Shown: piece after piece, positions 25,354 to 35,200 of the stretch | Position numbering within the stretch: the first letter of the stretch is position 1 | Layout: each line of letters opens with the position of its first letter | Assembly: GCF_900105885.1 (NCBI RefSeq) | Contig: NZ_LT629780.1 | Coordinates: 186,001 to 250,000, forward strand | Reading direction: 5' to 3' | DNA length: 64,000 nt | DNA from: Pseudomonas guangdongensis | GTDB taxonomy: Bacteria > Pseudomonadota > Gammaproteobacteria > Pseudomonadales > Pseudomonadaceae | Made by a program: the position numbers and the translations under genes | Notes under the pieces: model-generated | Database searches by the model: none | Seen by the model: only the letters and a program-made list of their open reading frames with translations | Told to the model about the DNA's origin: nothing

Positions 25354-26286
25354 TCAGTCGGCCAGACGCGGATCGCGGCCGAGCGGCAAGGGCTGGTTGC
25401 GCGCGCGCGCCAGTTCGATCTGCTTCTGCCGCTCGCGGGCGCCGGCGCGGGTCTTCTCCGCCAGCGAATCCCGGCAGTGCGGGCAGCTGATGCCCGGCTC
25501 GTACTCCGGCGCGGCGCGCTCGGCGGCCGACAGCGGGCGGCGGCAGGCATGGCACAGCGCATAGTCGCCGCGCGACAGGTCGTGGCGCACGGTCACCCGG
25601 TTGTCGAACACGAAGCAGTCGCCGCGCCAGCGGCTCTGCTCCGGCGGCACCTCCTCCAGGTACTTGAGGATGCCGCCCTTGAGGTGGTAGACCTCGGCGA
25701 AGCCCTCGCCGAGCATGTAGCTGGAGGCCTTCTCGCAGCGGATGCCGCCGGTGCAGAACATCGCCACCTTCTTGTGCCGGGCCGGGTCGAAATGCTCGCG
25801 GACGTACGCGGGAAACTCGCGGAACGAGCGGGTGCGCGGGTCGATGGCGCCTTGGAAGCTGCCGATGGCCACCTCGTAGTCGTTGCGCGTGTCGATCAGC
25901 AGCACCTCGGGATCGTCGATCAGCGCATTCCAGTCCTGCGGCTCGACGTAGGTGCCGACCGCCTGGTTGGGGTCGACGCCGGGCACGCCGAGGGTGACGA
26001 TTTCCTGCTTGAGCTTGACCTTGCTGCGGTAGAACGGCTGCGCGTCGCAGTACGACTCCTTGTGGTCGAGGTCGGCGAGGCGCGGGTCGCTGCGCAGCCA
26101 GGCCAGCAGCGCGTCGATCCCCGCGCGCGAAGCGGACACCGTGCCGTTGATGCCCTCCTCGGCCAGCAGCAGGGTGCCCTTGACGCCGTGCGCCAGCATG
26201 GTGGCCAGCAGCGGCTCGCGCAGCGCGGCGTAGTCTTGCAGGGTGACGAACTTGTACAGCGCCGCCACCACGATCTTGTCGCTCAT
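25354..26286 (-). CDS. trhO: tRNA uridine(34) hydroxylase TrhO (rhodanese-like)
   Basis: Oxygen-dependent enzyme making 5-hydroxyuridine at the wobble position of tRNAs, a precursor of cmo5U. 310 aa. N-terminal acylphosphatase-like domain, a rhodanese domain with the catalytic Cys region [11 protein letters not shown] (Cys178 and Cys184), and a C-terminal Cys-rich part (CHACRRP ... CPHC) that may bind zinc. Start MSDKIVV has GGAG 6 nt upstream. Formerly UPF0176/YceA. Confidence 0.93.
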   Translation of the reverse strand: MSDKIVVAALYKFVTLQDYAALREPLLATMLAHGVKGTLLLAEEGINGTVSASRAGIDALLAWLRSDPRLADLDHKESYCDAQPFYRSKVKLKQEIVTLGVPGVDPNQAVGTYVEPQDWNALIDDPEVLLIDTRNDYEVAIGSFQGAIDPRTRSFREFPAYVREHFDPARHKKVAMFCTGGIRCEKASSYMLGEGFAEVYHLKGGILKYLEEVPPEQSRWRGDCFVFDNRVTVRHDLSRGDYALCHACRRPLSAAERAAPEYEPGISCPHCRDSLAEKTRAGARERQKQIELARARNQPLPLGRDPRLAD

Positions 26287-26349
26287 CGGTTGCTCCAGCG
26301 GTCGCCCGCGCAAGGGGCGTACCGGATGTCGATTGGGCCGGCGATTATC

Positions 26350-27096
26350 TCAGCCGCGCGCCGCCGCGGCGACGATCAGCTGCTTCATCTCCGCCACTGC
26401 GGCCTTGAAGCCGACGAACAGCGCGTGGGCGACGATGGCATGGCCGATGTTCAGCTCGTTGATCCCGGGGATCGCCGCCACCGCCTCGGCGTTGTGGTAG
26501 TGCAGGCCGTGGCCGGCGTTGACGATCAGGCCGTGGGCAAGACCGCAGGCCACGCCGTCGCGGATCCGCGCCAGCTCGACGGCCATCTGCGCCGGGGTCT
26601 GGGCATCGGCGTAGCGGCCGGTGTGCAGCTCGATGGCCGGCGCGCCGATGCGCGCCGCGGCCTCGATCTGCCGCGGGTCGGCATCGATGAACAGCGACAC
26701 CTCGCAGCCCTGCGCCGCCAGGCGCCCGACCGCCGCCTGGATCCGCGCTTCCTGGCCGAGCACGTCGAGACCGCCCTCGGTGGTCAGCTCCTGACGGGTC
26801 TCGGGGACGAAGCAGGCGTGCGCCGGGCGGATCCGCTCGGCGAAGGCGAGCATTTCCTCGGTGACGCCCATCTCGAAGTTCATCCGCGTCTGCAGCACCT
26901 CGGCGAGCAGGCGCACGTCGCGGTCCTGGATGTGCCGGCGGTCCTCGCGCAGGTGCACGGTGATGCCGTCGGCGCCGGCCTCCTCGGCGTCCAGCGCGGC
27001 CTTCACCGGGTCCGGGTAGCGGGTACCGCGCGCCTGACGCAGGGTGGCGATGTGGTCGATGTTGACACCCAGCAGGATGCGGTTGGCTTCAGTCAC
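26350..27096 (-). CDS. pdxJ: pyridoxine 5'-phosphate synthase
   Basis: Closes the ring of vitamin B6 from 1-deoxyxylulose 5-phosphate and 3-amino-2-oxopropyl phosphate. 248-aa TIM barrel. Family motifs: [16 protein letters not shown] at the N terminus, [20 protein letters not shown], and [10 protein letters not shown]. Start codon GTG with AAGGAG 8 nt upstream; it overlaps the recO stop by 8 bp, the classical Pseudomonas/E. coli recO-pdxJ coupling. Confidence 0.96.
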   Translation of the reverse strand: MTEANRILLGVNIDHIATLRQARGTRYPDPVKAALDAEEAGADGITVHLREDRRHIQDRDVRLLAEVLQTRMNFEMGVTEEMLAFAERIRPAHACFVPETRQELTTEGGLDVLGQEARIQAAVGRLAAQGCEVSLFIDADPRQIEAAARIGAPAIELHTGRYADAQTPAQMAVELARIRDGVACGLAHGLIVNAGHGLHYHNAEAVAAIPGINELNIGHAIVAHALFVGFKAAVAEMKQLIVAAAARG

Positions 27097-27787
27097 GGAA
27101 GGACTCCTTGCGGTGGATGAACAGCTCGCGGCTGACCAGCGGCCGGCCGCCCAGGTGCGGCGCCAGCGCCTGGCGCATCAGCCGCTTGGCGGCGCCCAGG
27201 GCGCCGGGACTGGACCAGTCGGCCTCGGCCAGGGCCAGCAGCTCGCGGCCCTGAAACAGCCCCGGCTGCCAGAGTTCGACGCCGTGGAAACCGGCTTCGG
27301 GCAGCCATTGATAGAGGGATTCGGGGTGGATCGGCCGGCCGTCGCGGTCGCGGTCGAGGGCGAAACCATAGCCCAGATCGTCCAGCAGCCGCCATTCGAA
27401 GGCGCGCAGCAAGGGCTCCAGCGGCCTGCCGGCGGACAGCGCGGCGAGCGTCGCGGCATAGTGCTCGAACAGCGCCGGGTGCGGGTCTTCGGCCGGCAGC
27501 AGGCGCACCAGCAGCTCGTTGAGGTACAACGCGCTGAACAGCGCGGTGCCGCCGAGCAGATGGGGAATGCCCTGGGCCTCCAGATGCGCCACCGTCTTCA
27601 GCTCGCCGGCGCCGCGCAGCGCCAGCTCCAGGCTCTGGAACGGCCGCGCCAGGCTGCCGCGCTTGCCGCGCGCGGCGCGCAGCACGGCGCGCAGGCGACC
27701 CTCGGGCGTGAGGAAGTCGACCAGCGCGCTGCTTTCCTTGTAGGCGCGGCTGTGCAGGACGTAGGCGGGACGGGGGGCGGCGAGCAT
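27089..27787 (-). CDS. recO: DNA repair protein RecO
   Basis: Works with RecF and RecR in loading RecA on gapped DNA. From the chosen start [25 protein letters not shown] it is 232 aa, with an OB-fold N terminus and a helical C-terminal half. The start is uncertain: no good Shine-Dalgarno is visible and an upstream in-frame ATG at 27808 lies inside a dispersed repeat that sits just before the gene. The usual zinc cysteines of some RecO proteins are absent, as in other gamma-proteobacteria. It lies between era and pdxJ. Confidence 0.92.
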   Translation of the reverse strand: MLAAPRPAYVLHSRAYKESSALVDFLTPEGRLRAVLRAARGKRGSLARPFQSLELALRGAGELKTVAHLEAQGIPHLLGGTALFSALYLNELLVRLLPAEDPHPALFEHYAATLAALSAGRPLEPLLRAFEWRLLDDLGYGFALDRDRDGRPIHPESLYQWLPEAGFHGVELWQPGLFQGRELLALAEADWSSPGALGAAKRLMRQALAPHLGGRPLVSRELFIHRKESFRD

Positions 27788-27792
27788 GTAGA

Positions 27793-27817
27793 CCGTAGGG
27801 TGCGCCATGCGCACCGG
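27793..27817 (-). repeat. dispersed short palindromic repeat (GTAGGGTGCG type), copy A
   Basis: Contains GGTGCGC, a 2-nt centre and GGCGCACC, followed by CTACGG. The copy at 54285 matches it at all but two positions. It sits directly before recO and supplies an upstream in-frame ATG. Confidence 0.7.
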
Positions 27818-27833
27818 CAAGAGCCAGGACCAC

Positions 27834-27860
27834 GGCAGGGCGCGCCTGGCGCACCCTGCC
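27834..27860. repeat. 27-bp inverted repeat in the era-recO gap
   Basis: GGCAGGGCGCGCC / GGCGCACCCTGCC, 13-nt arms with one mismatch around a single base. It may be a partial terminator between era and recO, or part of the dispersed repeat next to it. Confidence 0.5.
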
Positions 27861-27880
27861 ACAACGTGCGCGGTCGTGCG

Positions 27881-28783
27881 TCAGAGGTCGCCGTAGCCCA
27901 GCGAGCGCAGCGCGCGCTCGTCGTCGGACCAGCCGCTCTTCACCTTGACCCACAGGTTGAGCATGACCTTGCTGCCGAACAGTTCTTCCATGTCGCGGCG
28001 GGCGTCCTGGCCGATGCGTTTGATGCGCTCGCCCTTGTCGCCGATGATGATCTTCTTCTGCCCGTCGCGCTCGACCAGGATCAGCGCGTGGATGTGCAGG
28101 ATGCGTCCCTGCTGCTTGAACTGCTCGATCTCCACGGTGACCTGATAGGGCACCTCGGCGCCGAGCTGGCGCATCACCTTCTCGCGCACCAGTTCGGCGG
28201 CGAGGAAGCGCGAGCTGCGGTCGGTGAGCTGGTCTTCCTCGAAGAAGTGCTCGCCCTCGGGCAGGCGCTCGCCGACCAGCTTTTCCAGGGTGTCGAGGTT
28301 CTGCCCGTGCTGGGCGGAAACCGGCACGATCTCCGCCTCGGGCAGCTGCGCGGTGAGCCACTGGAAATGCGGCAGCAGCTCGCCCTTGTCGTCGAGGCGG
28401 TCGATCTTGTTGACCACCAGCAGCACCGGGCACTTCACGAACTTGACCCGCTCCAGGACCATCTGGTCCTCGTCGGTCCAGCGCGTGCGGTCGACGACGA
28501 AGATCACCACGTCGACGTCCTTGAGCGCCGCGCTGGCGCTGCGGTTCATGTAGCGGTTGAGCGCCTTGTCGTTGTCCTTGTGCATGCCGGGAGTGTCGAC
28601 GTAGATCGCCTGCACCGCCCCTTCGGTCTTGATCCCGAGCAGGGTGTGGCGGGTGGTCTGCGGCTTGCGCGAGGTGATCGCCAGCTTCTGGCCGAGGATG
28701 TGATTGAGCAGGGTCGACTTGCCGACGTTCGGCCGGCCGACGATGGCCACGTAGCCGCAGCGGCTGGCCTGGGATTCAGTCAT
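27881..28783 (-). CDS. era: GTPase Era
   Basis: Essential GTPase that binds the 3' end of 16S rRNA and helps mature the 30S subunit. 300 aa. GTPase motifs GRPNVGKST (P loop), DTPGM and NKID are seen in the first 180 residues; the C-terminal KH domain carries [24 protein letters not shown] is 8 nt before the chosen ATG, which overlaps the rnc stop by 8 bp. Confidence 0.97.
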   Translation of the reverse strand: MTESQASRCGYVAIVGRPNVGKSTLLNHILGQKLAITSRKPQTTRHTLLGIKTEGAVQAIYVDTPGMHKDNDKALNRYMNRSASAALKDVDVVIFVVDRTRWTDEDQMVLERVKFVKCPVLLVVNKIDRLDDKGELLPHFQWLTAQLPEAEIVPVSAQHGQNLDTLEKLVGERLPEGEHFFEEDQLTDRSSRFLAAELVREKVMRQLGAEVPYQVTVEIEQFKQQGRILHIHALILVERDGQKKIIIGDKGERIKRIGQDARRDMEELFGSKVMLNLWVKVKSGWSDDERALRSLGYGDL

Positions 28784-29465
28784 TGCCATTCTCCACGCCC
28801 AGGGCCACCAGTGCTGCCGCGGCCGCCACCTGTTCGGCGATACGGCGGCTGGCACCCTGACCACGGGTCTTTTCATTGAGCAGGGCGACTTCGCATTCGA
28901 CGAAGAAGGTCCGGCAGTGCGGCTCGCCCTGGATATCCACCACATCGTAGCGCGGCAGTTCGCAGCTGCGCGATTGCAGGAACTCCTGCAGGCGGGTCTT
29001 GGGGTCCTTGTTGGTATCGACCAGGGTCAGCTCGTCGAAATAGGGTTCGAGCCAGGCCAGGACCCGCTCGCGCGCGGCCTCCATGCCGCGGTCCAGGTAG
29101 ATGGCGCCGATCAGGCCCTCGGTGGCGTCGGCGAGGATCGATTCGCGCCGGAAGCCGCCGCTCTTCAGCTCGCCGGAGCCCAGGCGCAGGAAGTCGCCCA
29201 GCTCGAAGCCGCGCGCCAGGCGCGCCAGGGTCTCGCCCTTGACCAGCCGCGCGCGCAGGCGCGACAGCTGGCCTTCGCGGGCCTGCGGGAAGCGCAGGAA
29301 CAGCGCCTCGCCGACCACGAAGTTGAGGATGGCGTCACCGAGGAACTCCAGGCGCTCGTTGTTGCGCCCGGCGAAGCTGCGGTGGGTCAGGGCCAGAACC
29401 ATCAGGTTCCGGTCGTCGAAGGTGTAGCCGAGCTTGCGCTCGAGTCGTTCAAGGGAATTGGTCAC
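28776..29465 (-). CDS. rnc: ribonuclease III
   Basis: Cuts double-stranded RNA in rRNA processing and mRNA control. 229 aa. The signature [16 protein letters not shown] with catalytic acids is near residues 35-50; the second acidic site is in [13 protein letters not shown]. The double-stranded RNA binding domain fills residues about 155-225. It starts with GTG, overlapping the upstream DUF4845 gene by 4 bp. Confidence 0.97.
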   Translation of the reverse strand: MTNSLERLERKLGYTFDDRNLMVLALTHRSFAGRNNERLEFLGDAILNFVVGEALFLRFPQAREGQLSRLRARLVKGETLARLARGFELGDFLRLGSGELKSGGFRRESILADATEGLIGAIYLDRGMEAARERVLAWLEPYFDELTLVDTNKDPKTRLQEFLQSRSCELPRYDVVDIQGEPHCRTFFVECEVALLNEKTRGQGASRRIAEQVAAAAALVALGVENGND

Positions 29466-29836
29466 GGGGCTCGGACACGGTATTGGCGGTCAAAATGGAC
29501 GACCACATCGAGGTTGCCGATCAGCGCAGCGCGCCGCTCGTATTTGAGGTGGACGTGGAACTGGTTGTCTTGCCGGCGCACGGCCAGGATGCTGCGGGCG
29601 TCGAGATCGCGGATGCCGTTGACCTGCATGCCGCGCGTCACGTGCGCGTAGAACTCGGCGGGACTTGCCGGCGCGCCCTGCACGGCCTCCGGTGCCCGGG
29701 TGATCACCCGCTGCAGGGCGTGAAAGTCCAGGTAGTGCGGCACCAGCCTGAAGGCGGTGCTGGCCGCGAAGCTCAGCACCAGCAGCAGGACCAGGGCGCC
29801 GAGCATCGAGATTCCCTTCTGCGAAGCTGCGGTCAT
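29462..29836 (-). CDS. DUF4845 membrane-anchored protein
   Basis: 124 aa with one N-terminal helix ([19 protein letters not shown], type IV pilin-like at first sight) and a periplasmic remainder. This gene lies between lepB and rnc in most Pseudomonas; its function is unknown. GAGGAA is 6 nt before the ATG. The cut-and-methylate motif of true pilins is incomplete, so it is not called a pseudopilin. Confidence 0.85.
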   Translation of the reverse strand: MTAASQKGISMLGALVLLLVLSFAASTAFRLVPHYLDFHALQRVITRAPEAVQGAPASPAEFYAHVTRGMQVNGIRDLDARSILAVRRQDNQFHVHLKYERRAALIGNLDVVVHFDRQYRVRAP

Positions 29837-29870
29837 GTGCGTTCCTCGCCGGAGCGATCTGCGCCGGAGG

Positions 29871-30719
29871 TCAATGGATCAGGCCGACTCGCGAGAAGGT
29901 CGGCAGGTTGGACAGCTTGGGCTCCGGCCAGCTCATCCACACGGCGAAGGCCTTGCCGACGATGTTGCGGTCGGGAACCATGCCCTGCAGCGCCGGGAGG
30001 ATGTTCGGGTCGTCCCAGTAGCGGCTGTCGTTGGAGTTGTCGCGGTTGTCGCCGACCATGAAGTAGTGGCCGGCCGGTACCGTCCATTCGCGATCCGGCT
30101 CGATGCGGTAGCGGCGCATTTCCTTGCGCACCAGGTGCTCGGCCGCGCCGAGTTTCTCGTGATACAGGCGGGCGCTGCCCAGGCTGCCCGGCTCGTCGCC
30201 GATCAGCCGCTCGGCGACCGGTTGGCCGTTGACGAACAGGCGCTTGTCGCTGCTGTAGCGCAGGTGGTCGCCCGGCAGGCCGACCACCCGCTTGATGTAG
30301 TTGACGTTGGGATCGCTCGGGTAGCGGAACACCATCACATCGCCGCGCTGCGGCTCGCCGATGTCCACCACCTTGGTATCGAGCACAGGCAGGCGCAGGC
30401 CGTAGGCGAACTTGTTGACCAGGATGAAGTCGCCCACTTCCAGGGTCGGCTTCATCGAGCCGGACGGGATCTGGAACGGCTCGACCAGGAACGAGCGCAG
30501 CACCAGCACCAGCGCCAGCACCGGGAAGAACGACTTGCCGTACTCCACCAGCACCGGCTCGCGAGCCAGGCGCTGCAGCACCTGCGGATCGGCCTGGGCG
30601 ACGCCGGCCTGGTAGGTATCGATCGCCGCACGTCGGCGCGGCGCCAGAAACAGCAGGTCGAGCAGGGCCAGCGCACCGCACACGGCAACGGCGATGACCA
30701 GCATCAACGGAAAGTTCAC
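29871..30719 (-). CDS. lepB: signal peptidase I
   Basis: Removes signal peptides at the outer face of the inner membrane. 282 aa. Two N-terminal membrane helices, catalytic Ser in QIPSGSMKPTL, catalytic Lys in YIKRVVGLPGD, and the conserved GDNRDNSNDSR box near the C terminus. Starts with GTG; 11 bp after the lepA stop, hence co-transcribed. Confidence 0.97.
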   Translation of the reverse strand: MNFPLMLVIAVAVCGALALLDLLFLAPRRRAAIDTYQAGVAQADPQVLQRLAREPVLVEYGKSFFPVLALVLVLRSFLVEPFQIPSGSMKPTLEVGDFILVNKFAYGLRLPVLDTKVVDIGEPQRGDVMVFRYPSDPNVNYIKRVVGLPGDHLRYSSDKRLFVNGQPVAERLIGDEPGSLGSARLYHEKLGAAEHLVRKEMRRYRIEPDREWTVPAGHYFMVGDNRDNSNDSRYWDDPNILPALQGMVPDRNIVGKAFAVWMSWPEPKLSNLPTFSRVGLIH

Positions 30720-30730
30720 CGGTTCAGACC

Positions 30731-32530
30731 TCAGCTATCCACTTTGAGCACGGCGAGGAAGGCTTCCTGGGGAATCTCCACGCTGCCGACCTGTTTCATG
30801 CGCTTCTTGCCGGCCTTCTGCTTCTCCAGCAGCTTGCGCTTACGGCTGACGTCGCCGCCGTAGCACTTGGCCAGCACGTTCTTGCGCAGCGCCTTGACGG
30901 TCGAACGGGCCACCACCTGGCCGCCGATGGCCGCCTGGATCGCCACGTCGAACATCTGCCGGGGGATCAGCTCCTTCATCTTCTCCACCAGCTGGCGACC
31001 CTTGTAGGCCGCGTTGTCGCGGTGGACGATCAGCGCCAGGGCATCGACCCGCTCGCCGTTGATCAGCACGTCCAGACGCACCAGGTTGGCGGCCTGGAAG
31101 CGGTCGAAGCCGTAGTCCAGCGAAGCGTAGCCGCGGCTGGCCGACTTCAGGCGGTCGAAGAAGTCGAGCACCACCTCGTTCATCGGCAGGTCGTAGCTGA
31201 CCTGCACCTGACTGCCGAGGAAATGCATGTCGCGCTGCACGCCGCGCTTCTCGATGCACAGGGTGATCACGCTGCCCAGGTGATCCTGGGGCACCAGGAT
31301 GTTGGCCCGGCAGATCGGCTCGCGCATCTCGGCGATCGACGCCAGGTCGGGCAGCCGCGAGGGGTTGTCGACATACACGGTGTCGCCGTTCTTCAGCACC
31401 ACCTCGAACACCACGGTCGGCGCGGTGGTGATCAGGTCCAGGTCGTACTCGCGCTCCAGGCGCTCCTGGATGATCTCCATGTGCAGCATGCCGAGGAAGC
31501 CGATGCGGAAGCCGAAGCCCAGGGCATCGGAGCTTTCCGGCTCGTACTGCAGCGCGGCATCGTTGAGGGTCAGCTTCTCCAGCGCGTCGCGGAAGTCCTC
31601 GAAGTCGTCGGAGCTGACCGGGAACAGGCCGGCGTAGACCTGCGGCTTGACCCGCTTGAAGCCGGGCAGCACGTCGACGTCCGGAGTGTTGGAGAGGGTC
31701 AGGGTGTCGCCCACCGGGGCGCCCTGGATGTCCTTGATGCCGGCGATGATGAAGCCCACCTCGCCGGCCTTGAGATCGGCGGTGGCGGTGTGCTTGGGCG
31801 TGTAGACGCCGACGCTGTCGACCTGATGGACCTTGCCGGTCGACTTGACGAGGATCTTGTCGCCCTTCTTGACCCGGCCGTGGCGCACGCGCACCAGCGA
31901 CACCACGCCCAGGTAGTTGTCGAACCAGGAGTCGATGATCAGCGCCTGCAGAGGCGCCTCGATCTCGCCGGTCGGCGGCGGGATCACCTCGACCAGGCGC
32001 TCGAGCACGTCGACCACGCCCATGCCGCTCTTGGCGCTGCAGGCCACGGCATCGGTGGCGTCGATGCCGATGATGTGTTCGATCTCTTCCTTGACCCGCT
32101 CCGGCTCGGCCTGGGGCAGGTCCATCTTGTTCAGCACCGGCATCACTTCCAGGCCCTGCTCGATGGCGGTGTAGCAGTTGGCTACCGACTGCGCCTCGAC
32201 GCCCTGGCCGGCGTCCACCACCAGCAGCGCGCCCTCGCAGGCCGCCAGCGAGCGGCTGACTTCGTAGGTGAAGTCGACGTGACCGGGGGTGTCGATGAAG
32301 TTCAGCTGGTAGGTCTTGCCGTCCTGCGCCTTGTAATGCAGGGTCACGCTGTGAGCCTTGATGGTGATGCCGCGCTCGCGCTCCAGGTCCATGGAGTCGA
32401 GGACCTGGGCCTCCATCTCGCGGTCGGACAAACCACCGCACATCTGGATGAAACGGTCGGCCAGGGTCGACTTGCCATGGTCGATGTGGGCGATGATGGA
32501 GAAATTGCGGATATGGCTCAGATCACTCAC
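30731..32530 (-). CDS. lepA: elongation factor 4 (LepA)
   Basis: Ribosome-associated GTPase that assists stalled or initiating ribosomes. 599 aa, full length. G1 [10 protein letters not shown]3 DTPGHVDF, G4 NKMD, and the LepA-specific C-terminal domain. GTG start with a weak Shine-Dalgarno. lepA-lepB-rnc-era is the standard order. Confidence 0.97.
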   Translation of the reverse strand: MSDLSHIRNFSIIAHIDHGKSTLADRFIQMCGGLSDREMEAQVLDSMDLERERGITIKAHSVTLHYKAQDGKTYQLNFIDTPGHVDFTYEVSRSLAACEGALLVVDAGQGVEAQSVANCYTAIEQGLEVMPVLNKMDLPQAEPERVKEEIEHIIGIDATDAVACSAKSGMGVVDVLERLVEVIPPPTGEIEAPLQALIIDSWFDNYLGVVSLVRVRHGRVKKGDKILVKSTGKVHQVDSVGVYTPKHTATADLKAGEVGFIIAGIKDIQGAPVGDTLTLSNTPDVDVLPGFKRVKPQVYAGLFPVSSDDFEDFRDALEKLTLNDAALQYEPESSDALGFGFRIGFLGMLHMEIIQERLEREYDLDLITTAPTVVFEVVLKNGDTVYVDNPSRLPDLASIAEMREPICRANILVPQDHLGSVITLCIEKRGVQRDMHFLGSQVQVSYDLPMNEVVLDFFDRLKSASRGYASLDYGFDRFQAANLVRLDVLINGERVDALALIVHRDNAAYKGRQLVEKMKELIPRQMFDVAIQAAIGGQVVARSTVKALRKNVLAKCYGGDVSRKRKLLEKQKAGKKRMKQVGSVEIPQEAFLAVLKVDS

Positions 32531-32640
32531 GGGCTCAACACTCGGAAAGAGAGCGCGGGCAGGGCCCGCCGAAAATAGCCGTGAATTCTAGCGTATCGAC
32601 CGGGCGGGCGTAACCCACGGCTTGACACCCGGCAGCGAAT

Positions 32641-32674
32641 ACGCAAAGGGGGCGCCTCGGCGCCCCCTTTGCGT
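32641..32674 (-). terminator. terminator of the algU-mucACD operon
   Basis: Perfect 16-bp stem (ACGCAAAGGGGGCGCC and complement) with a 2-nt loop, 15 bp after the mucD stop. It separates the stress operon from lepA. Confidence 0.75.
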
Positions 32675-32688
32675 ACATGCCCCGTGCG

Positions 32689-34116
32689 TTACTCGGACAG
32701 CTTGAAGGTGATGAAGCTGGCGCGCCCCTGGCGCAGCACGCGCATCGACACGCTGCGGTTCTTCGGCAGCGCCTCGGCCACCTTGCCGAAGGTTCTGGCC
32801 GAATCGATCGACTCGTTGTTGAGGTGGGTGATGACGTCGCCCGGGCGCAGCCCGATCAGCGCCGCCGGACCGTTCTGCACCTCGCGGATCAGCGCGCCGC
32901 CCTCCACTTCCAGCGCCCGCTGCTGCTCGGCACTGAGATCGACCACGGTCACGCCCAGGCGGTTGCTGCTGCGCGCCGGGCCTTCCTGGCCGGCAGCGCC
33001 GGCCAGCGCCTCGCCTTCCTCGGGCAGCGCACCGACCGCCAGGTCGAGCTTCTTGCGCGCGCCGCCACGCACGATATCAAGCGTCACCCGCGCACCCGGC
33101 TTGATGGTGCCGACCAGGTGCGGCAGATCGGCGGACACCACGATCGGCTGGCCGTTCATGGACAGGATCACGTCCCCCACCTGCAGGCCGCCCTTGGCCG
33201 CCGGGCCGTTCTCCAGCACCTGGGCTACCAGGGCGCCGGCCGGCTTGTCGAGCCCGAAGGACTCGGCCAGATCCTTGTTGACCTCCTGGATCACCACCCC
33301 GAGCCAGCCGCGATTGACCTTACCGCCGGCCTTGAGCTGTTCGGCGACATTCATCGCCACGTCGATCGGAATGGCGAACGACAGCCCCATGAAGCCGCCG
33401 GAGCGGGTGAAGATCTGCGAATTGATGCCGACCACCTCGCCATCCAGATTGAACAGCGGACCGCCGGAGTTGCCGGGGTTGATCGCCACGTCGGTCTGGA
33501 TGAACGGCACATAGTTCTCGTTGGGCAGGCTGCGCCCCTTGGCGCTGACGATGCCGGCGGTCACCGAATGGTCGAAGCCGAACGGCGAACCGATGGCCAG
33601 TACCCACTCGCCGACCTTGAGCACCTCGGACCTGCCGAGCTTGACCGCCGGCAGCCCCTTGCCCTCGACCTTGAGCAGCGCCACGTCGGTACGCGGATCG
33701 GCGCCGACCAGCTTGGCCTCCAGCTCGCTGCGGTCGGACAGACGCACGATGATCTCGTCGGCATCGGCCACCACGTGGTTGTTGGTCAGCACGTAACCGT
33801 CGCCGGAGATGATGAAGCCCGAACCCAGCGACTGCGCCTGGCGCTGACGCGGCGCCTGCCCCTGAGGCAGCTGCGGAATGCTGCGCTCGAAGAACTCGCG
33901 GAAGATCGGCGGCAGTCCTTCCAGATCGGGCAGCATCTGCGGCGGCACGGCCGTCGCCTGGGTCGGAATGGCCTGGCGGGTACTGATGTTCACCACCGCC
34001 GGCGACACCTGCTCGACCAGCTCGGTGAACTCCGGCAACTGGGCATTGGCGACCAGCGCCTGGACCGCGAGCAACAGCGCAGCCAGCGACAGCATGGCGT
34101 GCTTCAGAGTACGCAT
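32689..34116 (-). CDS. mucD: periplasmic serine protease MucD (DegP-like)
   Basis: Clears misfolded envelope proteins and limits activation of AlgU. 475 aa. Signal peptide (MRTLKHAMLSLAALLLAVQALVA), trypsin-like domain with catalytic His in TNNHVVAD, Asp in RTDVALLKV and Ser in NPGNSGGPLF, then two PDZ domains (about 265-365 and 380-470). GGGAG lies 11 nt before the ATG. Last gene of the algU operon here, 22 bp after mucC. Confidence 0.95.
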   Translation of the reverse strand: MRTLKHAMLSLAALLLAVQALVANAQLPEFTELVEQVSPAVVNISTRQAIPTQATAVPPQMLPDLEGLPPIFREFFERSIPQLPQGQAPRQRQAQSLGSGFIISGDGYVLTNNHVVADADEIIVRLSDRSELEAKLVGADPRTDVALLKVEGKGLPAVKLGRSEVLKVGEWVLAIGSPFGFDHSVTAGIVSAKGRSLPNENYVPFIQTDVAINPGNSGGPLFNLDGEVVGINSQIFTRSGGFMGLSFAIPIDVAMNVAEQLKAGGKVNRGWLGVVIQEVNKDLAESFGLDKPAGALVAQVLENGPAAKGGLQVGDVILSMNGQPIVVSADLPHLVGTIKPGARVTLDIVRGGARKKLDLAVGALPEEGEALAGAAGQEGPARSSNRLGVTVVDLSAEQQRALEVEGGALIREVQNGPAALIGLRPGDVITHLNNESIDSARTFGKVAEALPKNRSVSMRVLRQGRASFITFKLSE

Positions 34117-34138
34117 GAATCTTGGACTCCCTTGGCAA

Positions 34139-34603
34139 TCAACGAATTTCGACCGTCTGCAGATCGCTCGCCCGCTCGGCGCGCACCACCACAGGCTGCC
34201 GGGCCGGGTCTTCCGCGCCCTGCCGGCTGCGCCAGCGCACCAGCCCCCAGAACGACGCAAAACCGCCCATGGCGGCCAGAATGACAAAAGACTCGGCCAG
34301 CGCCAACCACTGGGCCAGCAAGGCCCCGGCGAACAGGCCAAGCAACGGCAGCAGATAGACCAGCAGGGAGCTGCGCACCAGCAGGTCCTCGGGAATCCCG
34401 ATCACCACCCGGTCGTCGACCGCCAGCACCCGGTCGCTCAGCGCCCGCACATAGCCGCGGCGCTCGCCGACACCCAGCTTCTCCATCAGCCCCTGACCGC
34501 AGCCGGCATTCGCCGAACAGGCCGAGCAGGTGCTGCGGCGCAGGGTTTCCACCCACACCGCCCCCGGCTCGACCGCCACCACGCGCCCGGATTCCTCGAT
34601 CAT
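34139..34603 (-). CDS. mucC: MucC/RseC-family membrane protein
   Basis: 154 aa. N-terminal Cys cluster CSACSANAGCGQG (about 26-38) and two membrane helices (about 80-120), the layout of RseC. In E. coli RseC is linked to SoxR reduction and sigma-E control; in Pseudomonas mucC has a minor role in alginate regulation. It begins 12 bp after mucA, in the place where mucB is expected. Confidence 0.9.
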   Translation of the reverse strand: MIEESGRVVAVEPGAVWVETLRRSTCSACSANAGCGQGLMEKLGVGERRGYVRALSDRVLAVDDRVVIGIPEDLLVRSSLLVYLLPLLGLFAGALLAQWLALAESFVILAAMGGFASFWGLVRWRSRQGAEDPARQPVVVRAERASDLQTVEIR

Positions 34604-34615
34604 CGCGCCAGCCGC

Positions 34616-35170
34616 TCAGCGTGATGCGGCATCGTCGACCGCCGGTTGCGGCGGCAGCTCGCGGATGATCTGCGTCTCGTCGGAAGCCACCGGCGTCCGG
34701 GCCGTCTCGGCGCTCTCCGCCGGGAAGCTGGCCAGCACGGCCGGTGCCTGCGGCGCGGTCACCACCGGCAGCGCCGGCTGCACCGCCGGAGCGGCCTGCT
34801 GGGCCAGCTGCGGCGCCTGCAGTGCCTCGTCCTGGTGATACCAGCGCACCCCGGCCAGCACCGCCAGGGTCACCGACGCGGCGACCGCGAAGCGGCCGAG
34901 GCGCTGCCAGCCGCGCGCACGGGGCGCGGCGACAGGCGCTGCGGCTGCAGCCGGCTCGGCATCGATCGCTGCCGCCACCGCCGCGCTCAGGTCCAGGCCG
35001 GGCAATACCGACTGGCGGTGCATCACGTCACGCGCCAGTTGATAACGCGCCCAGCACACGCGCGCCTGCGCGTCCTCTCCGGCTGCCGCCAGCACTCGGC
35101 GCAGCTCCAGTTCGCCGGCCTCGCCGTCCATGACGGCAGACATCGATTCGTCCAGGGCTTCACGACTCAT
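34616..35170 (-). CDS. mucA: anti-sigma factor MucA with shortened periplasmic tail
   Basis: Single-pass inner-membrane anti-sigma factor that holds AlgU. 184 aa. The cytoplasmic AlgU-binding part (MSREALDESMSAVMDGEAGELELRR and following) is well conserved. One membrane helix lies at about 91-109. The periplasmic part keeps an AVLAS segment near the AlgW cleavage region but then ends in DDAASR without the RWHEQRLPIYLRQH-like conserved tail of P. aeruginosa MucA (recalled sequence), which binds MucB. Start ATG at 35170 has GGAG at 9 nt; an ATG three codons upstream is too near the Shine-Dalgarno. Confidence 0.93.
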   Translation of the reverse strand: MSREALDESMSAVMDGEAGELELRRVLAAAGEDAQARVCWARYQLARDVMHRQSVLPGLDLSAAVAAAIDAEPAAAAAPVAAPRARGWQRLGRFAVAASVTLAVLAGVRWYHQDEALQAPQLAQQAAPAVQPALPVVTAPQAPAVLASFPAESAETARTPVASDETQIIRELPPQPAVDDAASR

Positions 35171-35200
35171 GGTTTTCATCTCCAGGCTGACGCCGCGTAG

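Noticed and set aside
29462..29836. The DUF4845 protein as a pseudopilin
   Set aside because: The N-terminal helix looks pilin-like but the Gly-Phe cut site with Glu at position 5 is not present.
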